The notes below the pieces were generated by a model. That model saw only the letters and a program-made list of their open reading frames with translations, was not told the origin of the DNA and ran no database searches. This document shows positions 34,387 to 43,621 of a DNA stretch of 64,000 nt, piece by piece. Numbering within the stretch: the stretch's first letter is position 1; the number at the start of each line of letters is the position of its first letter. This DNA comes from Natronoplasma sp964602715 (GTDB taxonomy: Archaea; Thermoplasmatota; Thermoplasmata; Halarchaeoplasmatales; Halarchaeoplasmataceae), in assembly GCA_964602715.1 (NCBI GenBank), contig CAZRSB010000003.1, positions 11,821-75,820 on the forward strand, given 5' to 3'. The translations under genes were made by a program, and so were the position numbers.

Positions 34387-35625
34387 ATGAGATACAGAGA
34401 CGAAATCAAAAAGGCAATAAAAGAAGATCTCTGTGATAATTGCTTTGGTAGACTATTTGCTCAACTGGGTACTGGGATCACAAACAAGGAAAGAGGAAAA
34501 AGTCTCCGAATTTTATTTGCAATGTTTCTCTCCGATGAAAAAAGGTGTGAAATTCCTGAAGAGTCTGGTGACTGCATATTATGCTCGAATATATTGAATG
34601 AAGTTGATAACTTAGCTGAGCTTGCGATAGAAGAACTTCAAAAATATGAATTCGATGACTTTTTGATAGGTACGAGAGTGGATCCTGAAATAGAAGAAAA
34701 AGAAGAAAATATTTGGTCGGAACTGAATTTGACTACTGGTGAACAAATAAAATCGGAATTGAATAGGAGTATAGGAAAAAGAGTTCAGGATGAACTCAAA
34801 AAAGAAGTCGATCTAGAAAAACCAGATATAAAAGCAATTATCGATACCCGTTTCGATTCCATTGAAATAGAGATATCACCTCTCTTCGTTTATGGGCGAT
34901 ATAAAAAACTTAGTAGAGATATACCTCAAACAAAGTGGATGTGCATAAGATGCAGAGGAAAAGGTTGTGAAAAGTGTGGTGGGAAAGGAAAGATGTATGA
35001 AAGTAGTGTAGAAGAGATCATAGGTATACCCATGATGAAAATGGTAGAAGGAGAGGATTATACTCTCCATGGACTCGGTAGAGAAGATATTGATGCTAAG
35101 ATGTTAGGAAATGGAAGGCCATTTGTCATGGAGATCAAAGATCCGGTCAAACGTGAATTCGATTTCGAACAACTCAAAAGAAAAGTAAATGAAGATGGAA
35201 GAGTGAAAATAAAAGATCTAGAATACACTATAAGAGAAAAAATTCAAGAATTAAAAGATGCGAGGGCTGATAAAAGGTATAGAGTCTATATAGGGGTAAA
35301 AAAACCGGTAGAAAGGGCAAAGTTTAAAAAGGTCATAAAGGAATTGCAGGGTCGAAATATTTCGCAAAGAACTCCTACTCGCGTTGATCATAGACGAGCG
35401 GACAAAGTAAGGAAACGTGAAGTAATTGAGATAGACTTGATCTCTCTTGAAAATGATCAGGCCGTTCTAGAACTTACATGCGAAGCAGGAACTTACGTTA
35501 AAGAATTCATCCATGGGGATGATAAAAGAACCCAGCCTAATTTGGCTGAGGTTCTTGGAATAACATGTGAAGTAAAAAAATTAGATGTAATTGAAGTCAA
35601 ATATCCTAAAGGTGAAGGAAAATGA
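34387..35625 (+). CDS. pus10: tRNA pseudouridine synthase Pus10
   Basis: The 412-residue protein starts RYRDEIKKAIKEDLCDNCFGR, the archaeal Pus10 front. Its zinc-binding Cys are CDNC (about 18), CILC (about 60), and CIRCRGKGCEKCGGKG (about 184). The catalytic Asp lies in REDIDAKMLGNGRPF (about 235), and the C-terminal part contains GTYVKEFIHGDDKRTQPN. Pus10 makes pseudouridine 54 and 55 in the T loop of archaeal tRNAs. This is relevant here because the tRNA-Lys in this window has an intron in its T loop. It overlaps the L21e start by 4 bp. Confidence 0.95.
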   Translation: MRYRDEIKKAIKEDLCDNCFGRLFAQLGTGITNKERGKSLRILFAMFLSDEKRCEIPEESGDCILCSNILNEVDNLAELAIEELQKYEFDDFLIGTRVDPEIEEKEENIWSELNLTTGEQIKSELNRSIGKRVQDELKKEVDLEKPDIKAIIDTRFDSIEIEISPLFVYGRYKKLSRDIPQTKWMCIRCRGKGCEKCGGKGKMYESSVEEIIGIPMMKMVEGEDYTLHGLGREDIDAKMLGNGRPFVMEIKDPVKREFDFEQLKRKVNEDGRVKIKDLEYTIREKIQELKDARADKRYRVYIGVKKPVERAKFKKVIKELQGRNISQRTPTRVDHRRADKVRKREVIEIDLISLENDQAVLELTCEAGTYVKEFIHGDDKRTQPNLAEVLGITCEVKKLDVIEVKYPKGEGK

Positions 35626-35912
35626 AAAAATCTAAAGGTACCCGGCAGGGAACGCGTAAAATCCTTAGAAAAAAGCCAAGTGAAAGAGGACTCATTCCTG
35701 TAAATAGAGCCTTGCAGGAATTTGAGAAAGGTGAAGTAGTCAAAATAAAGATTGAGCCAAGCGTCCATAAAGGACAACCACATAGACGTTTTCATGGTAG
35801 AACAGGAGAAATTAAAGGTAAGCAAGGCGACGCTTTCGTAGTTAAGGTGAAAGATGGTGGTATAGTAAAAAAGGTGATCACTAGATCTGAACACCTTAGG
35901 AAATTGGAATGA
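35622..35912 (+). CDS. rpl21e: ribosomal protein L21e
   Basis: The 96-residue protein matches archaeal L21e: basic N-terminus (KKSKGTRQGTRKILRKKP), LIPVNRALQEFEKGEVVKI, and HKGQPHRRFHGRTGEIKG with the SH3-like barrel. It is a large-subunit protein near the 5S RNA. It overlaps pus10 (ATGA) and is followed 13 bp later by rpoF, so it belongs to the pus10-L21e-rpoF-DUF655 operon that is common in euryarchaea. Confidence 0.95.
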   Translation: MKKSKGTRQGTRKILRKKPSERGLIPVNRALQEFEKGEVVKIKIEPSVHKGQPHRRFHGRTGEIKGKQGDAFVVKVKDGGIVKKVITRSEHLRKLE

Positions 35913-35925
35913 GGTGTATTCATTT

Positions 35926-36255
35926 ATGGCAAGTGATGACCCTAGATTTGTTTCGTTGGCTGAGGTGAAGGAATTGTTGAGTAAAGAGTCTGAAAAAAGA
36001 GAATTAGGGTACGAACAAACCCTTGCTTTAGGCCATGCAGAAACATTTGTTAAACTCTCAGTCGAAGAAACCAAAGAGTTGATAGGCGAACTGAAAGAAG
36101 AATTTGATTTCATCGATGAAAGAAAGGCCTATAAAATAGCCGATACGCTTCCAGAAGATAAAGATGGATTGAGGGCTGTATTCCAGCAAGACAGATACAC
36201 CCCTTCAGATGATGAAGTAGAAAAAATTATAAATACCATAAAAAAATATCTTTGA
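35926..36255 (+). CDS. rpoF: RNA polymerase subunit F (Rpb4-like)
   Basis: I start at the ATG at 35926 (MASDDPRF), which has gaggtg at the proper distance; the frame opens four codons earlier. The 109-residue protein has VSLAEVKELLSKESEKRE, LGYEQTLALGHAETFVKL and the C-terminal HRDC-like helices with DGLRAVFQQDR. This is the Rpo4 stalk subunit that pairs with RpoE. It sits in the usual archaeal place between L21e and DUF655. Confidence 0.93.
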   Translation: MASDDPRFVSLAEVKELLSKESEKRELGYEQTLALGHAETFVKLSVEETKELIGELKEEFDFIDERKAYKIADTLPEDKDGLRAVFQQDRYTPSDDEVEKIINTIKKYL

Positions 36256-36266
36256 AGGAGGAAAAT

Positions 36267-36818
36267 ATGGAGGACTATGCCTACGTACTAGATTATCTGC
36301 CAGAAGGTAGACATGATTCGAGTGATTATCAACACGAAAGCTTAGTACTAGCTTTGGGTAAAGATGAATTCAAACTTTTTGAACTCATACCAAAACAAGA
36401 TAAAAACTTCCTTGTGGGTGATAGAGTTTATATTGGCAAGGATATGGATAAAAGAGAAAAAATAAAACATGTTAAAAATCGAATCAGCTGGGATAAACTT
36501 ACTCACGCTGCGCAAAGTGAGGTCCCTTATATAATAGAAGACATAATTGTAAACGAAGAGGAGCGGTTTTTAGAATTTTTCAATAAAGCTCATCCTATCA
36601 CTAAAAAATACCATATGCTACAATTGCTACCAGGACTTGGTAAAAAAAAGATGAATGCAGTCCTAGACGATAGGAAGAAAAATGGTGATTTTGAATCTTT
36701 TAACGATCTAAAAGAAAGAGTACCAATGCTACATAAACCCAAAAAGATGATCAGAGACAGAATTTTAGAAGAGCTCAAAGAAGAAAATGTAAAGTACAAG
36801 GTTTGGGTCGCCGAATGA
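36267..36818 (+). CDS. DUF655 family protein (RNA-binding, helix-hairpin-helix)
   Basis: An AAGGAGG ribosome site at 36255-36261 selects the ATG at 36267 (MEDYAYVLDYLPEGRHDSSD). The 183-residue protein has an N-terminal OB-like domain with LDYLPEGR and GDRVYIGKD. Its C-terminal HhH motif includes LLPGLGKKKMNAVLDDRKK (about 130) and FNDLKERVPMLHKPKK. DUF655 proteins are encoded next to rpoF and the 16S dimethyladenosine transferase ksgA in many archaea and are thought to act in RNA metabolism. No ksgA follows here. Confidence 0.9.
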   Translation: MEDYAYVLDYLPEGRHDSSDYQHESLVLALGKDEFKLFELIPKQDKNFLVGDRVYIGKDMDKREKIKHVKNRISWDKLTHAAQSEVPYIIEDIIVNEEERFLEFFNKAHPITKKYHMLQLLPGLGKKKMNAVLDDRKKNGDFESFNDLKERVPMLHKPKKMIRDRILEELKEENVKYKVWVAE

Positions 36819-36835
36819 AAGTTAAAGGGTAAAAT

Positions 36836-37003
36836 ATGTTGCAAAATACTGATATTTCTGAAAACAATTTGACTCTGGAAGCTCAGTCTGACGATTACAT
36901 AACCATGTTTTTTCTGTTTGATTCCGTTTTAGAGAATAGTGAGATCCAGTCACAAACAGCCATACAATTATTTAAGAACATCCAGAACCAAGGACTACAA
37001 TAG
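36836..37003 (+). CDS. possible 55-residue small protein
   Basis: An ATG at 36836 preceded by aaagggta opens a 55-codon frame ending TAG at 37001-37003. The translation starts MLQNTDISENNLTLEAQSDD and has one amphipathic stretch (YITMFFLFDSVLENS). I recognise no family. It occupies the place where ksgA usually begins in this operon but shows no methyltransferase motif. It may be a real small gene or chance. Confidence 0.3.
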   Translation: MLQNTDISENNLTLEAQSDDYITMFFLFDSVLENSEIQSQTAIQLFKNIQNQGLQ

Positions 37004-37044
37004 TTAAGATAATTAGCCTATTTTTTTATTCAAATCCCCAAAAC

Positions 37045-37121
37045 TTTTATAGGATTAAACACCTTTAGTATCTTGTCCGACGTATCAATGCTTTACGTCG
37101 GACGACACATCCCACGGGATG
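37045..37121 (+). ncRNA. TATA box and double hairpin in the smc leader
   Basis: TTTTATA at 37045-37051 is followed about 25 bp later by a perfect 10-bp stem, GTCCGACGTA (37075-37084) with TACGTCGGAC (37094-37103). A smaller hairpin comes next, CATCC-CACG-GGATG (37108-37121). The smc start lies 70 bp further on, behind GGAGGAAG. This is either a structured 5' leader that could control smc or a short separate RNA. The intergenic stretch 36819-37191 holds nothing else apart from the possible small protein. Confidence 0.5.
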
Positions 37122-37191
37122 GGATTAAAATGCACTGTAAAACCTTAAAATCTAATCCTTTAAAGATCCAGTTCCTTGGAGGAAGATAATT

Positions 37192-40100
37192 TTGCACCTT
37201 AAAAAGGTTAGGATGGAAAATTTTAAGTCATTTGGAAAGAAGATGGAGATTCCCTTCAAAAAAGGTTACACAAATATTACTGGTCCAAATGGATCAGGGA
37301 AATCTAATATCGCAGACGCTATTTTATTCATCTTAGGTCCTAAAAGCTCTAAAGAGATAAGAGCTGGACGTCTGACAGATCTAGTATTCAACGGAGGTAA
37401 AAATGATGAAGCCGCAGATTATTGCAAAGTGAGTCTAATCTTTGAAAATGAAGATCGTACCATTCCTCTTGATGAGGATCAAGTTACATTTACGAGAAAG
37501 GTAAAAAAGTCAAATAACGAGCAAGGATATAATTCTTATTTCTACGTAAATGGTAGATCTTCAACACTAACTGAATTTCAAGATCTATTAGCTCACGCAC
37601 GTATATCCCCAGGAGGATATAACATAGTACAGCAAGGAGACATATCCAAAATCGTAGAGATGAGTTCTACAGAAAGAAGAAGAATATTAGATGATATATC
37701 CGGCATAAGTTCCTATGATGACGAGATAGAGGAAGCTGAGGAAAAGAAAGAAGAAGTAATCAACGACCTAGACAGGATAAGTATACTCCTTGATGAGATC
37801 TCTACTCAAGTAGAGGAGTTAGAAGAAGATAGGGATCAAGCTCTAAAATACCAAGAATTAAAGGATAGAGCCTCTGAAGCCGAGCAAAAGAAAACTTGGA
37901 AATTGATACAAAACACTGAAAAAAATATAGCATCAATTCAACAAGATATAAAGGACAACAAAGATCATATAGAAAAAAAGGAAGAGAAAAAGAAAGAACT
38001 TGAAAATAACATCAAAAAGCTTGTTGAAGATATCGAAAAGATAAAAAAAGAACTAAAAGAGAAGGGTAGTGAAAAAAGTAAGGAATTACAAAGGAAAATA
38101 AATGAACTTAGATTAGAAATAGGAAGAGCCGATGATAGAAAAGAGGATGCAGAGTTCACTATTGAATCTAACAAAAAGAAAAGAAAAAAATTACAAGAAA
38201 ATCTGAAAGAAAGGAAAAAGGATCTAAAGGAAATAAAGGATGAAAAAAGAAGTTTAAAAGAAGAAAAAAGTGAGAAAGAAGAGAAGCTCAAAAAATTAAA
38301 AGAAAATATAGAAGAGGTAGAAGATAAACAATCTGATTCTGACGAAAGAATAAGAGACCTAAAAAAAGAAATTATTGGCTTGGAGAATAAGATCGGTGAA
38401 AAAAAAGAAAAACTCTCGAAAAAAAAGATAGAATTAGAGACGGTAAAAGATAAAATAGAAAGAATCGGTGAAGAGATAGCAGAGCTGGAAGAAGAAAAAG
38501 AAGACATCGAATTTGAAAAAAGAGAAAAAGAAATAGAACTCGAAGACATAAGTGAAAAAAATACAACTCAAAAAAATAAGCTATCTGAGCTCAAAGAAGA
38601 ATTTCATAAAAAAAAGAAAAAAGAGAAAAGATTGAGAGACGATAAGGATGATCTAGAAGACAGAGTAAAAAGATTAAAAAGAAAATATGAACAGTTAAAA
38701 GCACAAAAGCATGCTGCTAAATCGGTAAAAAAAGGCTACAGCAACGCCGTTTCAAGCATATTAGAAGCTAGAGATAAGGGTCAATTAGAAGGAATACACG
38801 GCACCATTGCGGAACTAGCTGATGTAAATGATGAATACGAGGAAGCTCTAAAAGTGGCTGCAGGAGGGAGGATGCAATGTATTGTGGTCGAGAACGACTC
38901 AGTTGCAACTGAAGCCATAGAACATTTAAAAAAGAAAAAATCTGGACGAGCGACTTTTTTACCACTAAATAAAATGAGAAGTGGACGCCCTAGAGGTAAA
39001 GCTTTAAGAACTGTTAAAACTGACAGAGCTGTAGATTTTGCCATCGAGTTAGTGGATTATGATGATAAATATGATAATGTATTTTGGTATGTTTTTCATG
39101 ATACAGTTGTGATGGAAGATATTGATTCAGCTAGAGAACAGATGGGAGGGGTGAGGATGGTCACCCTGAATGGTGAAAAGATCGAAAAGAGCGGGGCTAT
39201 GGTCGGAGGCACACTAAAAAAGAATATGATCGGGTTCAGTGCTCCAGATAGAGGCAAATTAGAGAAAGTGAGTACAGACTTGAGGAATAGTAGAGAAAAT
39301 CTGAAGATGGTTGAAAATTCTTTAAATGATGTAAAAAACGAAGTCCAAAAAATACAAGATGAAATACAAGATCTAAAGAACGAAAGTGATCAACAGCGAC
39401 AATCAGAACTTGAAGCACATATCGGAAGGTTGGAATCAAAAATAAAGAAAAAGGAAAATAAGATCCAGGAGAAAAAAAATGAAGAGAATGACCTAGAATC
39501 TAAAGAAGAAAAATTGACTAAATCAGTAGGTCATTTAGAGGATGTAATAGATAATCTCAAACAAGAAAAAGATACAATAAAAGAAAAGGTTAGAGAGATC
39601 AGCCCAGAAGAACTCTCTCAAAAATTGAGAGAACAGAAAAACAGAGAAGTGGAATTGGATAAAAAAGTGAATAAATTAGAATCAAAACTTGACAAGAAGA
39701 AAAACGAGATAGAACATATAGAAAATAAAATACAAGATATAAAGGAGAAAAGGGAAGAGCTAGGAGAAGAGATAGAGAGAAAAAAGAGTGAGATAAAAAA
39801 ATCCTTTTCCATAATAGAAGAGAAAAAATCAAAATTGGAGGAGTTAGAAAACGAAGAATCAGAAGTAGACGATGAATTGGAAGAGTTAAGAGATGAACTC
39901 GAAGAAAAAAAGGAAGAAAGACTGGAAAAAAAACATGAAATCGATCAGTTAGATACAGAGATAGAATCTAAACGAGAATTTATTATTAGTTCAAAAAGAA
40001 AGATGAGTACCGAAAAAGAAAAGCTCGAAGATTTGAAGGAAGATATAGATGAAGATATTGATTTTTCAGATAAAAAACTTCCCACAATGAAAGAACTGAA

Positions 40101-40797
40101 AAACACAGTTAGAAGATGTAAAAATAAGATGGAAGAACTGCAGCCAGTCAATATGAGAGCTTTAGAAGATTATGAAAAGAAAAAAGAAAGAAAAGAAGAA
40201 CTTCAAGAAGAATTCTCAGAGCTGGAAAAACGGAAAGAAGAATTAGACAAATTGATAGAAGAATTGGACGAAAAAAAGAAAGAAGGATTATTAAAAGTAA
40301 AAGATGAGATAAACAAAAACTTCGGAAAAGTTTACGAGGAGCTATCAGATGGTGGTGAGGCACATCTAGAATTGGAAAATCCAAATGATCCTTTTGAAGG
40401 TGGACTGACTATAAAAGCACGACCACCGGGTAAAAAGGTACATTTGATCAACGCTCTTTCTGGTGGAGAAAAAAGCCTAGTGTCTATGGCATTTATTTTT
40501 TCTATCCAGATATATGATCCCTCTCCATTTTATCTTTTAGATGAGATTGATCAAAATCTAGATGCAGTTAACGCCGAAAATGTTGCAAAAATGATAAAAG
40601 ATAATTCGAAAAGCGCACAGTTCATACAGATATCACTAAGAAAAGTCACCTTGAAAAAATCTGACCATATCATTGGCGTAACTATAAACGACGATGGTAT
40701 ATCAGATGTGATCATGAAAGTAAATATAGGTGAAGAAGAAGAAAAAGATCTTCCCGAGCTTTCAGATGTTAGTGGACTAAAACCAGAGGTGAATTGA
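37192..40797 (+). CDS. smc: chromosome segregation ATPase SMC
   Basis: The 1201-residue protein starts at a TTG with GGAGG upstream (MHLKKVRMENFKSFGKKMEI). It has Walker A TGPNGSGKSNI (about 31-41), two coiled-coil arms (about 170-510 and 690-1040) and a hinge (about 520-680, with GIHGTIAELADV and GGRMQCIVVEN). The signature is NALSGGEKSLVSMAF (about 1086-1100) and Walker B is FYLLDEIDQNLD (about 1109-1120). It organises and segregates the chromosome together with the ScpA kleisin encoded immediately downstream. Confidence 0.97.
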   Translation: MHLKKVRMENFKSFGKKMEIPFKKGYTNITGPNGSGKSNIADAILFILGPKSSKEIRAGRLTDLVFNGGKNDEAADYCKVSLIFENEDRTIPLDEDQVTFTRKVKKSNNEQGYNSYFYVNGRSSTLTEFQDLLAHARISPGGYNIVQQGDISKIVEMSSTERRRILDDISGISSYDDEIEEAEEKKEEVINDLDRISILLDEISTQVEELEEDRDQALKYQELKDRASEAEQKKTWKLIQNTEKNIASIQQDIKDNKDHIEKKEEKKKELENNIKKLVEDIEKIKKELKEKGSEKSKELQRKINELRLEIGRADDRKEDAEFTIESNKKKRKKLQENLKERKKDLKEIKDEKRSLKEEKSEKEEKLKKLKENIEEVEDKQSDSDERIRDLKKEIIGLENKIGEKKEKLSKKKIELETVKDKIERIGEEIAELEEEKEDIEFEKREKEIELEDISEKNTTQKNKLSELKEEFHKKKKKEKRLRDDKDDLEDRVKRLKRKYEQLKAQKHAAKSVKKGYSNAVSSILEARDKGQLEGIHGTIAELADVNDEYEEALKVAAGGRMQCIVVENDSVATEAIEHLKKKKSGRATFLPLNKMRSGRPRGKALRTVKTDRAVDFAIELVDYDDKYDNVFWYVFHDTVVMEDIDSAREQMGGVRMVTLNGEKIEKSGAMVGGTLKKNMIGFSAPDRGKLEKVSTDLRNSRENLKMVENSLNDVKNEVQKIQDEIQDLKNESDQQRQSELEAHIGRLESKIKKKENKIQEKKNEENDLESKEEKLTKSVGHLEDVIDNLKQEKDTIKEKVREISPEELSQKLREQKNREVELDKKVNKLESKLDKKKNEIEHIENKIQDIKEKREELGEEIERKKSEIKKSFSIIEEKKSKLEELENEESEVDDELEELRDELEEKKEERLEKKHEIDQLDTEIESKREFIISSKRKMSTEKEKLEDLKEDIDEDIDFSDKKLPTMKELKNTVRRCKNKMEELQPVNMRALEDYEKKKERKEELQEEFSELEKRKEELDKLIEELDEKKKEGLLKVKDEINKNFGKVYEELSDGGEAHLELENPNDPFEGGLTIKARPPGKKVHLINALSGGEKSLVSMAFIFSIQIYDPSPFYLLDEIDQNLDAVNAENVAKMIKDNSKSAQFIQISLRKVTLKKSDHIIGVTINDDGISDVIMKVNIGEEEEKDLPELSDVSGLKPEVN

Positions 40798-40798
40798 C

Positions 40799-41803
40799 AT
40801 GGTCTCTGAAACCAAAGAATCAAGTTTTCATTTAGGTGATCACACTGAAGATATCATCCAACACCTCACATTTCACAAGTCTATCATCGACGAAAAAAGG
40901 AATGGTGAAAGGATAGATGACTATATAAAAATGATAGAAGAGATGGATGATGGGGAAAAGGAACTATCTGATGATCCTCTAGACAACGCTATAGCTTCGA
41001 TTTTTAAATTAGTCATAGAAGAAAAAATGGATCCATGGGAAATCGATCTTGTATCTTTTACTCAACTATATTTGGAACAAGCAAAGGAAAAAGACGGACT
41101 AAATTTTATAGTGACTGGGCAACTAGTCAACATGGCCTGGTCTATTTTAAAGATGCAGTGCGAAAAAGTACTATCAAGTGCCGAAAAAGAAGAAGGGCAG
41201 GAAACTCAAGATCAAGAGGAGGATTTTTTTACCGAATGGGATATGGAAATATATGAAGAAGGGATCTATGAGGAACCAGAAGATATCGATTTTGAGGAAG
41301 AGATCGTAGAAGATGAAAAAACCCCATTAGAAAAAGCTGTGAGGAGGGAAGAAAAAAAACCTGTTTCTTTAATACAGCTAGTGGACGCTTTCGAGGACGC
41401 TAAGAGAGAAGCAAAATATAGAGAAAAAATGGAAAAAATCAGAAAAGAGAAAAAAAGAAAGAAAGAAGAAGAGTTAAAAGAAAGAAAAGAAAACTATGAA
41501 ACAAGATCACATGAGGAAGACCTTCAGAGTGACATCTCTACTGTATGGAAAAGGATTTGCTGTTATGAGCAAAAATTTTTAACATTTAACATGATCCACG
41601 ACGATAGAAAAAAAGATATCATTACAGCTTTGACTTCTCTTCTTTTCTTGAATAAAGAAGGTAGAATAAATATTAAACAACTAGATTACCCTAATGGTCA
41701 GATACTCCTAGAAAATTTAGTGCCTAAAAAGGAAAGGCAAAATGGTTTGATGGAGCTCGTGCCTGAGACTCAAAACGAAGCTCTAACTATCATAAAATAC
41801 TAA
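40799..41803 (+). CDS. scpA: segregation and condensation protein ScpA
   Basis: The 334-residue kleisin has the N-terminal SMC-binding helices with LVIEEKMDPWEIDLVSFTQL (about 63-82) and a central acidic linker with Lys-rich runs. A C-terminal winged helix includes MIHDDRKKDIITALTSLLFL (about 270). It starts 1 bp after the smc stop, so the two are translated together. No ScpB gene lies next to them in this window. Confidence 0.92.
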   Translation: MVSETKESSFHLGDHTEDIIQHLTFHKSIIDEKRNGERIDDYIKMIEEMDDGEKELSDDPLDNAIASIFKLVIEEKMDPWEIDLVSFTQLYLEQAKEKDGLNFIVTGQLVNMAWSILKMQCEKVLSSAEKEEGQETQDQEEDFFTEWDMEIYEEGIYEEPEDIDFEEEIVEDEKTPLEKAVRREEKKPVSLIQLVDAFEDAKREAKYREKMEKIRKEKKRKKEEELKERKENYETRSHEEDLQSDISTVWKRICCYEQKFLTFNMIHDDRKKDIITALTSLLFLNKEGRINIKQLDYPNGQILLENLVPKKERQNGLMELVPETQNEALTIIKY

Positions 41804-41814
41804 ATATTATTATT

Positions 41815-43575
41815 TTAATCGATATAATAGTATTCGCCCTGAGTTTTTTGCTTCCTATCCAAACGTGATTTAGGTTTATTAACTCTTGGACGGTTGGTAT
41901 CTGCATCTCTTCTAAAGGTTATATCCACTTCTTTCAAAAATTTATTCATACCTTTTCTCATCTCATAGGGACCTTGCCCTTTTCCATATTGTCCTGGGTC
42001 TCCTGAAAAATTCATTATCAAGTCTGAAACGTAATCTATAAAATAAACATCATGGTCTACGATCATCCCACCTTTCTCGATTTTTTCCATGAATCTTCTT
42101 ATGACTTTAGCCGCTGTCATCCTTCTGCCAGCATCAAGATAAGCACTAGGTTCATCTATCAGATAAAGATCAGCATCTCTTCCAAGACATAAAGCGAGAA
42201 CGACTCTCTGAAGTTCACCACCGCTGAGATTAGGTACTTCTCTTTCATAAAGATCTTCTAAATTCAAAGGCTTAAGCACGTTAGATTTAAAAAATCCTTC
42301 ATTCAAACGTTTATTTATCTCAGTCCTGTATAGATCTATTACTCTGCCTTCATAGTCAGGCTTGATGTACTGGGGTTTATAACTGACTGTTATATCTTTT
42401 TCAATCTCTCCTTGAGTAGGCTCTATTACTTCAGCTAACATCTTGACAAATGTGGTTTTACCAGTAGCATTGGGGCCCACGATCCCTATGACCTCTCCTT
42501 CTGGAATTTCTCCTTTTTCCGTTTCAAGTTTAAAAGAATCCCATTCCTTCACCAGTTTCCCATATTTGACCACTGGTTTTCCATGCCAGTCAGATTTTGG
42601 AGCTCTTTTTTCAAAAGTTATCTCATCATCTCTAAATCTAACATTTTCTTCATCTAAGAAGCCTCTAAGATAAGCATTTATTGCTACTCTAACACTCATC
42701 GGATGAGATGCGATTCCATAAGCTCCTCTAGAACCATACAACAGATGTACATTCTCAGCAAGAAAATCTAAAACTGCAAGATCATGTTCTATAACGATTA
42801 CTCTATTTTCTTCACTTTTTTCTCTGATTACATCTCCAACTCTCATCCTTTGTCTTATGTCAAGATAAGAGGAAGGTTCATCATAAAAGTAAACGTCAGC
42901 CTCTTTTGTGGAGGTAGCAGCTATAGCTACTCTTTGGAGCTCTCCACCGGAAAGATTACTTACCTTTGAATCTAACGTATTTTCTATTTCTAGAATTTTA
43001 ACCCACTTATCATATCCGTCCCCTATCCTAGATAATAGATCTTCGACCTTACCTGTATAATGAGCAGGGATCCTATCCACATATTGTGGTTTGAGCGCTG
43101 TTTCTATTTCCCCATTATCCAAGGCCTTAAAGTACTCACCCATCGCTGTGCCAGAGTATTTTTCTATTATTCTCTCCCCTGTTACATCTTTTTCGTATGC
43201 TCCAAGGTTTGGGATTATCTCTCCTGAGAGCAATCTGATTGCAGTGGTTTTACCTATTCCATTCGCCCCTAGTAATCCGGTTACTATCCCTTCTTTAGGG
43301 AGAGGTAAACGGTAAAGTCTAAAACTATTTTCACCGAACTGATGGATGAGATCTTCATCTAATTCTTCTGGAAGATTTATTATCTTGATCGCATCAAATG
43401 GGCATTTATCAACACAAATACCACACCCTTCACATAACTCTTCAGAGATTTTGACACCATCTTCAGTCTTCACTATAGTTTCATTACCAGTTCTTACCAT
43501 AGGACAGTAGTTTATGCACTCGTAACTGCACTTTTCAGGTTGACACTTTTCTTCGAGTAATACAGCTATCCTCAT
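41815..43575 (-). CDS. abce1: ribosome-recycling ATPase ABCE1 (Rli1)
   Basis: The 586-residue protein has an N-terminal iron-sulfur domain with CQPEKCSYECINYCP (about 11-25) and CEGCGICVDKCP (about 49-60). There are two ATPase domains: Walker A GLLGANGIGKTT (about 101-112) and IVGPNATGKTT (about 364), each with an LSGGELQR signature and Walker B (YFYDEPSSYLD and YLIDEPSAYLD). It splits ribosomes after termination. It lies 46 bp downstream of arcTGT on the same strand. Confidence 0.97.
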   Translation of the reverse strand: MRIAVLLEEKCQPEKCSYECINYCPMVRTGNETIVKTEDGVKISEELCEGCGICVDKCPFDAIKIINLPEELDEDLIHQFGENSFRLYRLPLPKEGIVTGLLGANGIGKTTAIRLLSGEIIPNLGAYEKDVTGERIIEKYSGTAMGEYFKALDNGEIETALKPQYVDRIPAHYTGKVEDLLSRIGDGYDKWVKILEIENTLDSKVSNLSGGELQRVAIAATSTKEADVYFYDEPSSYLDIRQRMRVGDVIREKSEENRVIVIEHDLAVLDFLAENVHLLYGSRGAYGIASHPMSVRVAINAYLRGFLDEENVRFRDDEITFEKRAPKSDWHGKPVVKYGKLVKEWDSFKLETEKGEIPEGEVIGIVGPNATGKTTFVKMLAEVIEPTQGEIEKDITVSYKPQYIKPDYEGRVIDLYRTEINKRLNEGFFKSNVLKPLNLEDLYEREVPNLSGGELQRVVLALCLGRDADLYLIDEPSAYLDAGRRMTAAKVIRRFMEKIEKGGMIVDHDVYFIDYVSDLIMNFSGDPGQYGKGQGPYEMRKGMNKFLKEVDITFRRDADTNRPRVNKPKSRLDRKQKTQGEYYYID

Positions 43576-43621
43576 CTGCTAACCTCATTTTATAGGTGTT
43601 ATTTTAGATTGATGGAATTTA

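Noticed and set aside
37965..40384. Several minus-strand Ser/Phe-rich frames opposite smc
   Set aside because: They are antisense images of the Glu/Lys coiled-coil coding strand.
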